A stretch of DNA of 64,000 bases from Oleispirillum sp963668495 (GCA_963668495.1 OY764545.1:744001-808000); one strand, 5' to 3'; shown: positions 26,148 to 35,645, numbered from the stretch's first letter. The notes: a model not told the origin generated them from the sequence alone. Numbers and translations: made by a program.

Positions 26148-26911
26148 TGCGCGTCCTCCAGTATCGGTACGGAGGATACATCCATCCGCCCCTGTGCCGC
26201 GCGGGTTTTCGCCGCCAGCACCAAAGTGCGGGTCCGCATCAACCACAAAGCAAAAAAACCGAGCTTGAACGCCAGTGCCATCAACAGCAACGGCACCAAC
26301 ATGGACCCGTCAATACTGGGACCGCCCAGCTTCATGACACTAGACGGCTGGTGCAATGTATTCCACCAATCAACAGAAAATTTGATTATCGGCAGGTTGA
26401 TACAGCCAACCAAGGCCAGAACCGCCGCCGCCTTTTCTCCCCGGCGGACCGTATCGAATGCATCATTCAAAACAATCACACCAAAATACAGGAACAGCAG
26501 CAACAGCATGGACGTCAGCCGGGCGTCCCACACCCACCATGCACCCCACATGGGTTTTCCCCAAAGGGCCCCGGTAATTAGGCACAGGGCCGTAAACACC
26601 GCGCCGATCGGTGCGGCGGCCCGCGCCGCTGCAAATGCCAGCGGATGCCCACCGATCAGGCCGATCCCACCCAAGGCAGCAACCAAGGCATAAACAAATA
26701 GCCCCATCCATGCGGACGGCACATGCACATACATGATGCGCACGCTTTCCCCTTGCTGATAATCAGCCGGGGAAGCAAACAGGGAAAAATATACCCCAAC
26801 CGCCAGCAACCCTACAGCCAAGGCAGAAATCCACGGCAACCATCGACCGCTGATTTGCATGAAATGTGAAGGCTGTGCAACTCGCTTCAAAGTCTGCCCG
26901 ATGACAACCAC
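26144..26911 (-). CDS. ccmC: heme transport protein CcmC
   Basis: A 255-residue inner-membrane protein with six segments and the WWD motif MWGAWWVWDARLTSML at about residues 122-137. Flanking heme-ligand His residues are in VHVPSAWMG and WWNTLHQPSS. CcmC loads heme onto CcmE. The start is GTG at 26911, with AGGAG nine bases upstream; a Met 17 codons later is the alternative. It lies 12 bp after ccmB, the largest gap in the operon. Confidence 0.96.
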   Translation of the reverse strand: MVVIGQTLKRVAQPSHFMQISGRWLPWISALAVGLLAVGVYFSLFASPADYQQGESVRIMYVHVPSAWMGLFVYALVAALGGIGLIGGHPLAFAAARAAAPIGAVFTALCLITGALWGKPMWGAWWVWDARLTSMLLLLFLYFGVIVLNDAFDTVRRGEKAAAVLALVGCINLPIIKFSVDWWNTLHQPSSVMKLGGPSIDGSMLVPLLLMALAFKLGFFALWLMRTRTLVLAAKTRAAQGRMDVSSVPILEDAQ

Positions 26912-26923
26912 GCCCGACGTCTC

Positions 26924-27589
26924 CTACTCAACTGCTTGCCGCAGGGCCGCTGCCGCGGCAATGGGACACACGACGACAGCCCCAAGGGACACGCCTCCTA
27001 AAATGAGGAGTGAAGCATCGCTCGCCAACCCCGTCATCGTCATTTCAACCGCGCCGGAACCAAAAATCAACACTGGCGCAGCCAACGGCAATACCATAAT
27101 AGCCAACAGGACCGTGCCATGGCGTGCCCCCAGACTGATTGCGGCCCCAACAATTCCCAACAGGGACAAAATCGGCGTTCCCAACAACAACGACATCACC
27201 AATGTCACCATTGCCTCAGCAGGCAGATGCAGCAGAACAGCCAACACCGGGGCAAGGCACACCAGCGGTACTCCGGTAGTCAGCCAATGGGCGAGCGCCT
27301 TGGTTAAAACCAAAAGTTCCGGCGGCGTCCGCCCGGATAGCAACAAGTCCAGACTGCCGTCACGATAGTCAGCCTCAAACACACTGTCGAAGGATAGCAA
27401 TGCGGACAGCAACGCCATGGCCCAGATAATGCCCGGTGCAATCCGTGCCAGCAATTGCGGTTCCGGCCCAATGCCTAAGGGAAACACCGCCACGGCAATG
27501 ACAAAAAAGCCCAGTACGGTCCACGGCCCAATGCCATCACGCAATGCCAAACGCAAATCCCGGCGCAACAGGGCAGAAATCCCGATCAT
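26924..27589 (-). CDS. ccmB: heme exporter permease CcmB
   Basis: A 221-residue inner-membrane permease: LLRRDLRLALRDGIGPW at the N-terminus, then DYRDGSLDLLLSGRTPPELL and LGTPILSLLGIVGAAISLG, typical of CcmB. With CcmA and CcmC it forms the ABC-type machine that releases heme-loaded CcmE. The ATG at 27589 overlaps the ccmA stop by four bases; the longer frame to 27652 would only add ccmA-overlapping sequence. Confidence 0.95.
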   Translation of the reverse strand: MIGISALLRRDLRLALRDGIGPWTVLGFFVIAVAVFPLGIGPEPQLLARIAPGIIWAMALLSALLSFDSVFEADYRDGSLDLLLSGRTPPELLVLTKALAHWLTTGVPLVCLAPVLAVLLHLPAEAMVTLVMSLLLGTPILSLLGIVGAAISLGARHGTVLLAIMVLPLAAPVLIFGSGAVEMTMTGLASDASLLILGGVSLGAVVVCPIAAAAALRQAVE

Positions 27590-28248
27590 GTTGCCTCCGC
27601 CATTGCTAACGGTACGGATAAATCCAATGTCATGGCATGCGCCAGCGGACACGCGCCATGGCTACTGACCACCACGGCTCCACCACGGGCGCAGTGAGCC
27701 TGCACCAATTGCCATAAAATTGTCTGGGACATTGCATCCAATGCTGTGGTCGGTTCATCCAGCAGCCACAACCAAGCCGATGAGGGCAGCAAACGGCTGA
27801 GGCTCACCCGGCGTTTTTGCCCCGCAGACAGCACCCGCACTGCCCGAGACAATAACGGCGTCACGACAAACGGGTCCGACGGCAATGGCTGTACAGACCC
27901 TTGCCCAAGGAAACTTGCCCAAAAGTTCAGGTTTTCCTGTGCCGTCAGGGACGGCTTCAACCCATCGAGGTGACCGATGTACAACGCCCGTTCAGGAGCC
28001 TGTGCCACGGTTTCCCCGTCCTGCCAGTGTATGGTCCCATGTTCCGGCGCAATCAGCCCCGCCAACAGGCGCAGCAACGATGTCTTCCCGGCTCCGTTTT
28101 GCCCGGTCACATGCAGAGCCTGTCCCGACTTTAAGGAAAACGACACACCGGAAAACACGCGGTGATCACCACGCACGCATGTCAGATCATGGGCAGTCAG
28201 GGGAAAACTGGCGGCAAAGGGCAGAGCCGGAAGCAACACATTCGACAT
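27586..28248 (-). CDS. ccmA: heme exporter ATPase CcmA
   Basis: A 220-residue ABC ATPase with Walker A GQNGAGKTSLLRLLAG, signature LSAGQKRRVSLSRLL and Walker B WLWLLDEPTTALD. The short length and position ahead of ccmB identify CcmA. It is the first gene of the eight-gene ccm operon; the promoter should be in the 60 bp before it or further up. I use the ATG at 28248 and not the one eight codons earlier. Confidence 0.95.
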   Translation of the reverse strand: MSNVLLPALPFAASFPLTAHDLTCVRGDHRVFSGVSFSLKSGQALHVTGQNGAGKTSLLRLLAGLIAPEHGTIHWQDGETVAQAPERALYIGHLDGLKPSLTAQENLNFWASFLGQGSVQPLPSDPFVVTPLLSRAVRVLSAGQKRRVSLSRLLPSSAWLWLLDEPTTALDAMSQTILWQLVQAHCARGGAVVVSSHGACPLAHAMTLDLSVPLAMAEAT

Positions 28249-28307
28249 GCCCTCATCATACCCGAACCACAACGAATTACACGGAAAATACGGTTCTGGA
28301 GCGGTTC

Positions 28308-29477
28308 TTATTCCAAGAACAACACCCGGTTCCGCCCATTGTTTTTTGCCGCATACATGGCTGTGTCCGCCTTTTGCAGGATCGTACCGAGATCATGGCT
28401 CCGATTGACCATGGTGGCGCCGATACTGACCGTACAGGGAATTTGCCCACCATCGACCGCTATGTGGTTTTCCGCCACCCGTTTGCGAACCGTATCCATC
28501 AAGTTCACAGCATCATCTTTACCCATGGGCGGAGTCATCACAGCAAATTCCTCACCACCGATGCGGCAGAAAATCGTGTTGTCAGGCAGGCACGCATTGA
28601 CCCGACGGGCAAAACCCAACAGGGCCTTATCCCCGGCATGGTGTCCGAAACGATCATTGACCCGTTTGAATTCGTCCAAATCCAACACAGCCAAAGCCGC
28701 AGTTTCTCCGGCACGTAAATGTGTCTGTAAGTAACGGGGGGCGGCTTCATAGAAATAACGCCGATTGTGCAGACCGGTGGTATCGTCCCGATACATCAGT
28801 TCCTGAATTCGTGCGTTATGGGCCTCAATTTCCCGGCGTTGACGATCCAGTTCCTCCGCCAGTTCCACCAAATGGCTGGCATTATCCTGAGTATACGCCA
28901 ACGAGCTTTCAAGGTCGCTGGTGTGGCGGCTCAGTCGATCCCGTTCCGCCGCCGTATTTTCGGCAAGTGCAACAATTTCTGCTGCGTTTTCCTCGGCAAA
29001 CCGTAAGGAAACCTCAAGGTCCAGCGCGTGTTTTTGCAACCGTTCATTATCGGTTTGTAAATGCCGTAAGGCATTCATCAGGTCTTTTTCACCCGGGGCC
29101 GCATGGTCCCGATCCATTGCGACGCTGATAACGCCTGCAATCTCGCCGTTTTTACCGATTGCCGGCATTTTCACAAACCGTAAGGTGCGCTCGTGCTCGC
29201 AACAGTTCACACTGGCATCAAAGACCTGTGACTGCCCGGTTTCCAGAACCAGCAAATCGTTGCGGGTTGCCGCATCGGTAATTGTGTCATCGAAATAGGA
29301 CTTGGCCTGTTTGCCTGCAACTTCGTGTTTTTTACATTTACACAGCAGACCGAACGGCGCATTGCCCCACGTATAGTTCAGGTCCTTATCCTTGACGTAA
29401 ATCGCCAACGGCAAGGAATCAAGAATGTCCTCCAGCCCACAATCGACCAAAGGCATTTGCCCTGCATCAAAAATCAT
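28308..29477 (-). CDS. PAS-coiled coil-GGDEF diguanylate cyclase
   Basis: A protein of about 389 residues. An N-terminal PAS domain (about 10-125) has unusual clustered cysteines, LLCKCKKHE and NCCEHERT. A coiled coil (about 135-220) is built from two similar units, beginning LQKHALDLEVSLRFAEENA and LSRHTSDLESSLAYTQDNA. The C-terminal cyclase domain (about 225-389) has DDTTGLHNRRYFYEA, the active loop RIGGEEFAV and DLDEFKRVND. It should make cyclic di-GMP in the cytosol. There is no membrane segment. The start is set at the ATG at 29477 behind GGGGG; a TTG ten codons earlier is possible. Confidence 0.9.
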   Translation of the reverse strand: MIFDAGQMPLVDCGLEDILDSLPLAIYVKDKDLNYTWGNAPFGLLCKCKKHEVAGKQAKSYFDDTITDAATRNDLLVLETGQSQVFDASVNCCEHERTLRFVKMPAIGKNGEIAGVISVAMDRDHAAPGEKDLMNALRHLQTDNERLQKHALDLEVSLRFAEENAAEIVALAENTAAERDRLSRHTSDLESSLAYTQDNASHLVELAEELDRQRREIEAHNARIQELMYRDDTTGLHNRRYFYEAAPRYLQTHLRAGETAALAVLDLDEFKRVNDRFGHHAGDKALLGFARRVNACLPDNTIFCRIGGEEFAVMTPPMGKDDAVNLMDTVRKRVAENHIAVDGGQIPCTVSIGATMVNRSHDLGTILQKADTAMYAAKNNGRNRVLFLE

Positions 29478-29651
29478 TCGTGCCCCCAGCTCCCCATAGT
29501 CCCGCAAGAAATTTACAAAAGCTTAACAGAAAACACAACGAATTTTCCGGTTCTGTTGTACTTTTGCAATCAATACCCCTAAAGCTTGAATGATTGAGAT
29601 TAATTCCCATTATGAGACAAGACGTTAACGTTACGGTTAGGACCGACACAC

Positions 29652-30011
29652 ATGTCAGAGTTTGTTGTTACGATTTATCACAACCCGAAATGCAGCAAAT
29701 CCCGCAAAGCATTGGAATTGATTCGCGATAACGGGATTGAACCGATCGTGGTGGATTACCTGAAAACCCCACTGAATCGGCAAGCGTTAGAAAATTTGAT
29801 CGCTGCCAGCTCCACACCCCTGCGTGACATGCTGCGCAAAGCCGCACCGGAATACAAAACCTGTAATCTTGGCGATGCGTCCACCGACGACGCATCAATC
29901 ATTACAGCCATGCTGCAACATCCGGTGTTGCTGGAACGTCCTGTTGTTTCGACCCCGAAGGGGACCAAACTTTGTCGTCCGCCGGAAGCGGTTTTGGACT
30001 TGCTGCCATAA
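29652..30011 (+). CDS. arsC: arsenate reductase ArsC, glutaredoxin-dependent type
   Basis: A 119-residue thioredoxin-fold protein: YHNPKCSKSRKALELIRDNG with the catalytic Cys14, PLRDMLRKAAPEYK, and the C-terminal block HPVLLERPVVSTPKGTKLCRPPE, including the conserved Arg of ERP. It reduces arsenate to arsenite using glutathione and glutaredoxin. Some ArsC-like proteins (YffB/Spx type) are not arsenate reductases, but the NPKCSKSR and RP patterns favour ArsC. No other ars genes are adjacent. Confidence 0.85.
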   Translation: MSEFVVTIYHNPKCSKSRKALELIRDNGIEPIVVDYLKTPLNRQALENLIAASSTPLRDMLRKAAPEYKTCNLGDASTDDASIITAMLQHPVLLERPVVSTPKGTKLCRPPEAVLDLLP

Positions 30012-30061
30012 CCCTAAGCCAAAGCTAATTTGCTTCAGTCCGGGTGTGGCATGTGGGTCTA

Positions 30062-30100
30062 TTGACAAACGCTAATATATTAGTTAGGTCTAATATATAA
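30062..30100 (+). promoter_or_regulatory. promoter with palindromic operator before the YeeE/YedE pair
   Basis: TTGACA (30062-30067) is followed by the perfect 12-bp palindrome CTAATATATTAG (30072-30083) and the related half TCTAATATATAA (30089-30100). The repeated CTAATATAT element resembles AT-rich operators of BigR/SqrR-type ArsR repressors, which control YeeE/YedE and persulfide genes. A clear -10 at standard spacing is not visible. It ends 26 bp before the ATG. Confidence 0.5.
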
Positions 30101-30126
30101 GTCAGAGACAAGCGGAGTCCACACTC

Positions 30127-30699
30127 ATGGCTACACATTTGGATGCGCACGGGCGATCCCCCCATTGCCCATGGCGCAAATCGGAAGAAGGGTTACGCAA
30201 AGCCGCATGGTCCCCCTATGCCGCAGGGATTATCATCGGGCTTTTACAAGTGCCTGCATTCTACTTTATCGATACGGCCCTAGGCGCATCATCATCATTT
30301 GTCACGGTTGCCGGCCATTTGGCGTCCCTGTTCGATCCTGCCGCACTGGATAATCCCTATTTCGCCAAATATGCGGACAGCGCCAAGTATTGGTGGCAGT
30401 TGGCATTGGTCATCGGCATCATCATCGGTGCTTTTGCTTCATCCACCCTTTCCGGCACTCGTCGCGGTGCAATGTCCCCGGTTTGGCAAAAAGCCACCGG
30501 TATCTCCAGCTTTGGCGGACGAGCCGTTTTGGCCTTCATCGGCGGATTTGTCCTGCTGGTTGGGGCACGCATGGCCGGAGGCTGCACCAGCGGTCACGGG
30601 ATTTCCGGCGTGGCACAGCTTGCCATCGGATCCATGATCGCGGTGACTGCCATGTTTGCCGCCGGGATCATTGTCGCCATGCTTATGCGGCGAATTTAA
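30127..30699 (+). CDS. YeeE/YedE family sulfur-transport protein, first subunit
   Basis: A 190-residue inner-membrane protein with about four or five segments and the conserved Cys motif GARMAGGCTSGHGISG at about residues 149-164. That motif is the sulfur relay site of YeeE, which carries thiosulfate across the membrane. It pairs with the next gene as a split PmpA/PmpB-type transporter. The ATG at 30127 follows GCGGAG. The palindromic operator upstream suggests sulfide/persulfide-responsive control (inference). Confidence 0.88.
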   Translation: MATHLDAHGRSPHCPWRKSEEGLRKAAWSPYAAGIIIGLLQVPAFYFIDTALGASSSFVTVAGHLASLFDPAALDNPYFAKYADSAKYWWQLALVIGIIIGAFASSTLSGTRRGAMSPVWQKATGISSFGGRAVLAFIGGFVLLVGARMAGGCTSGHGISGVAQLAIGSMIAVTAMFAAGIIVAMLMRRI

Positions 30700-30713
30700 A
30701 GGAGGCCGAGAAA

Positions 30714-31292
30714 ATGACTTTATCTGCTTATGTTGTGATCGGCCTGATAATGGGTGTCGTGTTCGGATTTGCCCTTGAAAAAGGCCGGGTATTTGAACCG
30801 GGCGTCATTATCGGGCAAATGCAGTTCCGTACATTCACCATGTTGAAAATGTTTCTGACCGCCACCGCCACCGGGCTTGTGGTTTTGGCGATTATGAACG
30901 GCGTGTACGGCTTTGCCCTGCATCCCAAAGCCACCTTCGTCCTCGCCAATGCATTGGGCGGCGGCATTTTGGGCGTGGGAATTGTTCTGGCGGGAGCCTG
31001 CCCCGGCACCTTGTTGGCTCAAATCGGTGCCGGATATAAAGACGCATGGTTTGCCCTTGCCGGAGCCATCGCCGGAACCATGGCATTCGGGTACATCCAG
31101 CCTGTCATCAAACCGTACTTGTATGGCGACGGCCTTGGTAAACTGCGTCTGGATGTCCTGATGGGCGTGCCATTCTGGGCTATGGCATTGATCTTTGCCG
31201 CTGTGCTGGTTGCCGGGTTGGTTGCGCTGGAGCGGTATCGCCCATGGTACAAGGACATTGGCTGTGACGTGGACGGTATTCCCAACGCCTAA
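30714..31292 (+). CDS. YeeE/YedE family sulfur-transport protein, second subunit
   Basis: A 192-residue membrane protein with the second YeeE half-motif, VLAGACPGTLLAQIGAGY, at about residues 99-116, containing the conserved Cys. The ATG at 30714 lies 14 bp after the first subunit and is preceded by AAAGGAGG, a near-perfect SD. The C-terminus, RPWYKDIGCDVDGIPNA, includes a further Cys. It probably assembles with the first subunit to import a reduced sulfur compound. No sulfur dioxygenase or ArsR gene is found beside it. Confidence 0.88.
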   Translation: MTLSAYVVIGLIMGVVFGFALEKGRVFEPGVIIGQMQFRTFTMLKMFLTATATGLVVLAIMNGVYGFALHPKATFVLANALGGGILGVGIVLAGACPGTLLAQIGAGYKDAWFALAGAIAGTMAFGYIQPVIKPYLYGDGLGKLRLDVLMGVPFWAMALIFAAVLVAGLVALERYRPWYKDIGCDVDGIPNA

Positions 31293-31330
31293 ATCATACC
31301 AATCACTGAAGTGTCTGCGCCCCCTGCCCG

Positions 31331-31780
31331 TCACGCGGTTGGGGGCGTTGCCAATGTAAAGGCCTGTTTTGCATCATCAATGCGGTCAATCGCCGGGCTA
31401 TAGGGTTTGATATCCAGCAACGCCGTACCGTCAAGGCAATCAAGGCCGCTCACGGTCAATGTATTCCCCTCCACCGCCAGCAGCTGCACCACGCTTAACG
31501 CAATGGGGTTCGGACGATTGGGGGAGCGATTGGCAAAAACCCCGCGCACCTGTCCATCATGGGGGGTGACACACTGCACCACAGTACGATCGGCCTGATC
31601 GAACCAGTACAACACAATAATGTGGCTGGACTGGCCCACACCCTGTAGCGCCTGCACGTAGTCAGGATGAAGCCTAATCGTACTTTGCACCGGGTTAAAT
31701 TTTGCATTGCGCGGGCATTGATCCAAGGTCTTGAATCCGGTGAAAATCTCGCCAATCGGCTGCAGGGTCATTTCTGTCAT
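31331..31780 (-). CDS. trmO: TrmO-like tRNA t6A37 methyltransferase (TsaA/YaeB family)
   Basis: A 149-residue protein with family features QPIGEIFTGFKTLDQCPRN, SSHIIVLYWFD, and RGVFANRSPNRPNPIALSVV, the strongest family signature. E. coli TrmO uses S-adenosylmethionine to methylate t6A37 in tRNA-Thr. This copy lacks the extra C-terminal domain of the E. coli enzyme, as do many bacterial homologues. Its start overlaps the stop of the upstream exporter gene by four bases. Confidence 0.88.
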   Translation of the reverse strand: MTEMTLQPIGEIFTGFKTLDQCPRNAKFNPVQSTIRLHPDYVQALQGVGQSSHIIVLYWFDQADRTVVQCVTPHDGQVRGVFANRSPNRPNPIALSVVQLLAVEGNTLTVSGLDCLDGTALLDIKPYSPAIDRIDDAKQAFTLATPPTA

Positions 31781-32730
31781 TTTCCTATCCTTTTAATCAT
31801 CGCAGCAACCACCGACGTGGGCATGGTCAAACAGCATAGGCTCAGCATAATCAGGGCAATGCCCGTCCAAGCCAATGATGACAAGGCCTCACCGACCACC
31901 ACCACCGCCAGCACCGCCGCCACAACCGGTTCCAACAGGGTTAACGTTGTCGCCACACTCGCCGGAACCCGCGCCAAACCATAACCAAAACACATGTACC
32001 CCAAAAACATGGGGACCACCGCCATATACACGGCAACGGATGCGTTTTGCGAAGACTGCAAAAACGGCGCACCCGTCCACAACAACACCGGCAACAAGCC
32101 AATGGCTGCCCCTCCGAACAGGCTGCCCATGGCGGCCCGCGTCGGCACTCCACGTCGCATCAGCTGATAAGCCACCCAAGAATACAGGGCATAGGTTGCC
32201 GCAGCCACCACCCCCAAGACCAATCCCAAAAGCTCCATCCCGGTTGTGACATCGGCGGAACCGTGACCCTTGGCCTTTGCCAGACATAAAATCACCGCCC
32301 CGCCGATGCCAATGATGGCACCGAACATCCAACGGCGGGTCATGCGCCGCCCCTCAAACCGCCACTCAATTGCCGCAGAAAACAAAGGCGCAAGACCAAT
32401 GGACAGCACAGTACCAACAGCAACCCCAGCCAAAGCCATGGATGCATAAAATGCCAATGGATAGATTACGATTGCCAAAACCCCTATGCCCAGCAACCGT
32501 CCGTGCTGTGCGAGTGTGTCACGGGCCTGCCAAATTGGACGGGCCGCCAGCAGGGACTGCAACGCACCACCGCCGCCCATGGCTACGGCGCCAATTGCCA
32601 AGGAACTGACATCCGGGGCATAGGTTGCCGCCGTTCCCGTTGTTCCCCACACCGTTGCAGCAAGCAAAATTGCAAGTGTGCCTTTGGTTTCCGGTGTGCG
32701 TATCATTCGGTCCTGCCGATGCCTGTTCAT
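31777..32730 (-). CDS. EamA/DMT superfamily transporter
   Basis: A 317-residue protein with ten predicted membrane segments and two EamA halves. The first begins TLAILLAATVWGTTGTAATYA and the second LVLGVVAAATYALYSWVAYQ. The end of the second repeat is VASVATTLTLLEPVVAAVLA, with the typical LEP motif. Members export amino acids or other metabolites; the substrate is unknown. A second start at 32706 has a closer SD. It is translationally coupled to trmO. Confidence 0.88.
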   Translation of the reverse strand: MNRHRQDRMIRTPETKGTLAILLAATVWGTTGTAATYAPDVSSLAIGAVAMGGGGALQSLLAARPIWQARDTLAQHGRLLGIGVLAIVIYPLAFYASMALAGVAVGTVLSIGLAPLFSAAIEWRFEGRRMTRRWMFGAIIGIGGAVILCLAKAKGHGSADVTTGMELLGLVLGVVAAATYALYSWVAYQLMRRGVPTRAAMGSLFGGAAIGLLPVLLWTGAPFLQSSQNASVAVYMAVVPMFLGYMCFGYGLARVPASVATTLTLLEPVVAAVLAVVVVGEALSSLAWTGIALIMLSLCCLTMPTSVVAAMIKRIGK

Positions 32731-32972
32731 TGGGCCAACTCTATGCCCAATTTCAAAGAATTGCTTCGGTTTTTTCCGTATGTGCCTCTTGTCCTTACAA
32801 GGTGAAGGGTTATCTTAGTAGGGTTGACGTGGCGATCTGAGTCGCAACTCGCCACCGGACCCCTCGGTGTTTCGCACGTCCTGTTTTCGCACAGCCGCCC
32901 TCTCTGGGCCAACCGCCGGAGCGGGCGGACAGTTCACTTACCTTGATTTTGTTGTGTGACGGAGGAAAGAGC

Positions 32973-35645
32973 ATGTCTTTGTGTGGTCGGGACACCCTGA
33001 AAACGCGCAAGACCCTGACTGTCGGGGCAAAAACCTATGACTATTACAGCCTGCCAACGGCTGAGGCCGCGGGCCTGAACGGTATTTCCAGATTGCCGTT
33101 TTCCCTGAAAATCCTGTTGGAAAATCTTTTGCGGCATGAGGACGGCACATCCGTCACCGTGGATGACGTAAAATCCATTGCCGCGTGGCTGGACACCAAA
33201 ACTTCTGACCATGAAATTGCCTATCGTCCGGCGCGGGTTCTGATGCAGGACTTTACCGGGGTTCCGGCAGTGGTTGACCTTGCCGCCATGCGTGACGCCA
33301 TGGTCGCCCTTGGTGAAGACCCGAAAAAGATCAACCCGTTATCCCCTGTGGACTTGGTGATTGACCACTCGGTCATGGTTGATGCTTTCGGCAGTAAAGA
33401 CGCCATGGCAAAAAACATGGCTTTGGAATTTGAACGCAACGGCGAACGTTATGCCTTCCTGCGCTGGGGTCAAACCGCATTTGACAATTTCCGTGTGGTC
33501 CCACCGGGAACCGGGATCTGCCATCAGGTCAACGTGGAATATTTGGCCAAAACCGTTTGGACCAGCCAAGACAAAGACGGCAAGACCCTTGCCTATCCCG
33601 ATACCCTTGTCGGCACCGACAGCCACACCACCATGGTCAACGGCCTTGGCGTTCTGGGTTGGGGTGTCGGCGGCATCGAAGCCGAAGCCGCCATGCTTGG
33701 TCAGCCGATTTCCATGTTGATCCCCGAGGTCGTCGGTTTCCGTCTGACCGGGAAACTGAAGGAAGGCACAACCGCCACCGACCTTGTACTCACCGTGACC
33801 GAAATGCTGCGCAAAAAAGGCGTGGTTGGCAAATTCGTCGAATTCTTTGGCCCCGGCCTTGATAACCTACCGCTGACCGATCGGGCCACCATCAGCAATA
33901 TGGCCCCGGAATACGGCGCGACCTGTGGCATATTCCCCATTGATCAGGAAACCCTCAACTACCTGACCTTTACCGGGCGAGATGCAGAACAAGTAGAACT
34001 GGTCAAAGCCTATGCTCAGGCTCAGGGCTTCTGGCGCGACGCACTGACACCGGATGCGGACTATACGGACACACTGGAACTGGATATGTCCACGGTGGAA
34101 CCGTCCCTTGCCGGACCGAAACGCCCGCAAGACCGTATTCCCCTGTCCAAAGCTGCCGCTGCATTCGGTGAAAGCTATCCAGACTTGGATATGATTACTC
34201 GGGTGCCGGTGGCGGGCCGCGACCATGGCCTTGCCCATGGTGACGTGATGATTGCCGCCATTACCTCCTGCACCAATACCTCCAACCCATCCGTGTTGAT
34301 GGCTGCGGGTCTTTTGGCGCAAAAAGCCGTTGCCAAAGGCTTGACCGTCAAGCCGTGGGTTAAAACGTCTTTGGCTCCCGGTTCTAAGGTTGTGACCGAC
34401 TATCTGGAAGCTGCCGGACTGATGCAACCGCTGGAGGCCCTTGGCTTTGACCTTGTTGGTTATGGCTGTACCACGTGTATCGGCAACTCCGGCCCGTTGG
34501 CGGATGAACTGGTCAAAAGTATTGATGACGCAGACCTGACCGTCTGTTCGGTCCTATCCGGCAACCGTAACTTTGAAGGCCGGGTCAGCCCTAATACCAA
34601 GGCCAACTATTTGGCATCGCCGCCATTGGTGGTTGCCTATGCCATTGCTGGGAATATCGGGGTCAACTTAACCACTGACCCACTTGGTATCGGCAGTGAC
34701 GGGGCTCCGGTTTTCCTGAATGACATTTGGCCGTCTCCGCAGGAAATTCAGGACGTTATCGCCCGTAACCTGACGCCGGAGATGTACAAACAACGCGCCG
34801 GAGACATTTTCGTCGGGCCGAAAGAATGGCAAGACGTCAAAGTTACCGAAGGCATGACCTATGCGTGGGATGAACAGTCCACCTATGTCAAAAACCCACC
34901 GTACTTTGCTGGCCTATCCAAAACTCCGCCCGGAATAGCCGATATCATCAATGCCCGGCCGTTGGCGATCCTTGGTGATTCCGTTACCACCGACCATATC
35001 TCTCCTGCCGGGAATATTAAGGCCAATGGTCCTGCGGGGCAGTATTTGGCGGATAACGGCGTCGCGATTTCTGACTTCAACAGTTATGGCGCACGACGCG
35101 GCAATCACGAAGTGATGATGCGCGGCACATTCGCCAACATCCGCATCAAAAACGAAATGGTTCCCGGCACGGAAGGCGGCGTCACCAAATTGATGCCATC
35201 GGGCGAAGATATGTCGATCTATGATGCGGCAATGGCGTATCAGGATCAGGGAACGCCGCTGGTGGTGGTTGCCGGAAAAGAATACGGCACCGGGTCATCC
35301 CGTGACTGGGCTGCCAAAGGCACCAATCTGCTCGGCGTGCGGGCGGTCATTGTGGAAAGTTTCGAGCGCATTCACCGTTCCAACCTTGTCGGTATGGGAA
35401 TTGTTCCCCTGCAGTTTAAGGATGGAGCCACGCGCGCCACGCTTGGCCTTGATGGGTCTGAAACCTTCACCATTCGTGGCTTGCAGGACTTACAGCCGCG
35501 TCAGGATGTGACCGTGGAGATCACGCGAGCCAACGGCGCGACTGAAACCGTCGTCGTGACTTGCCGAGTCGATACGCTAGACGAGCTCTCCTACATGCAT
35601 CACGGCGGAATCCTGCCGTATGTTCTGCGCAACTTGGCAACATAA
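32973..35645 (+). CDS. acnA: aconitate hydratase A
   Basis: An 890-residue enzyme of the AcnA/IRP1 class. The iron-sulfur ligands are Cys433 (TSCTNTSNPS), Cys499 and Cys502 (YGCTTCIGNSG). Also present are VDLVIDHSVMVDAFG and KEYGTGSSRDWAAKG near the C-terminal swivel domain. It converts citrate to isocitrate in the TCA cycle. The frame opens ten codons earlier, but the ATG at 32973 lies behind GGAGGAAAGA. It is monocistronic, with a strong hairpin downstream. Confidence 0.97.
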   Translation: MSLCGRDTLKTRKTLTVGAKTYDYYSLPTAEAAGLNGISRLPFSLKILLENLLRHEDGTSVTVDDVKSIAAWLDTKTSDHEIAYRPARVLMQDFTGVPAVVDLAAMRDAMVALGEDPKKINPLSPVDLVIDHSVMVDAFGSKDAMAKNMALEFERNGERYAFLRWGQTAFDNFRVVPPGTGICHQVNVEYLAKTVWTSQDKDGKTLAYPDTLVGTDSHTTMVNGLGVLGWGVGGIEAEAAMLGQPISMLIPEVVGFRLTGKLKEGTTATDLVLTVTEMLRKKGVVGKFVEFFGPGLDNLPLTDRATISNMAPEYGATCGIFPIDQETLNYLTFTGRDAEQVELVKAYAQAQGFWRDALTPDADYTDTLELDMSTVEPSLAGPKRPQDRIPLSKAAAAFGESYPDLDMITRVPVAGRDHGLAHGDVMIAAITSCTNTSNPSVLMAAGLLAQKAVAKGLTVKPWVKTSLAPGSKVVTDYLEAAGLMQPLEALGFDLVGYGCTTCIGNSGPLADELVKSIDDADLTVCSVLSGNRNFEGRVSPNTKANYLASPPLVVAYAIAGNIGVNLTTDPLGIGSDGAPVFLNDIWPSPQEIQDVIARNLTPEMYKQRAGDIFVGPKEWQDVKVTEGMTYAWDEQSTYVKNPPYFAGLSKTPPGIADIINARPLAILGDSVTTDHISPAGNIKANGPAGQYLADNGVAISDFNSYGARRGNHEVMMRGTFANIRIKNEMVPGTEGGVTKLMPSGEDMSIYDAAMAYQDQGTPLVVVAGKEYGTGSSRDWAAKGTNLLGVRAVIVESFERIHRSNLVGMGIVPLQFKDGATRATLGLDGSETFTIRGLQDLQPRQDVTVEITRANGATETVVVTCRVDTLDELSYMHHGGILPYVLRNLAT

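Noticed and set aside
24670..26693. Two long plus-strand open frames (about 400 codons each) across ccmF-ccmC
   Set aside because: They are rich in Pro, Arg and His as expected for antisense of hydrophobic membrane genes, and the minus strand carries a complete ccm operon.
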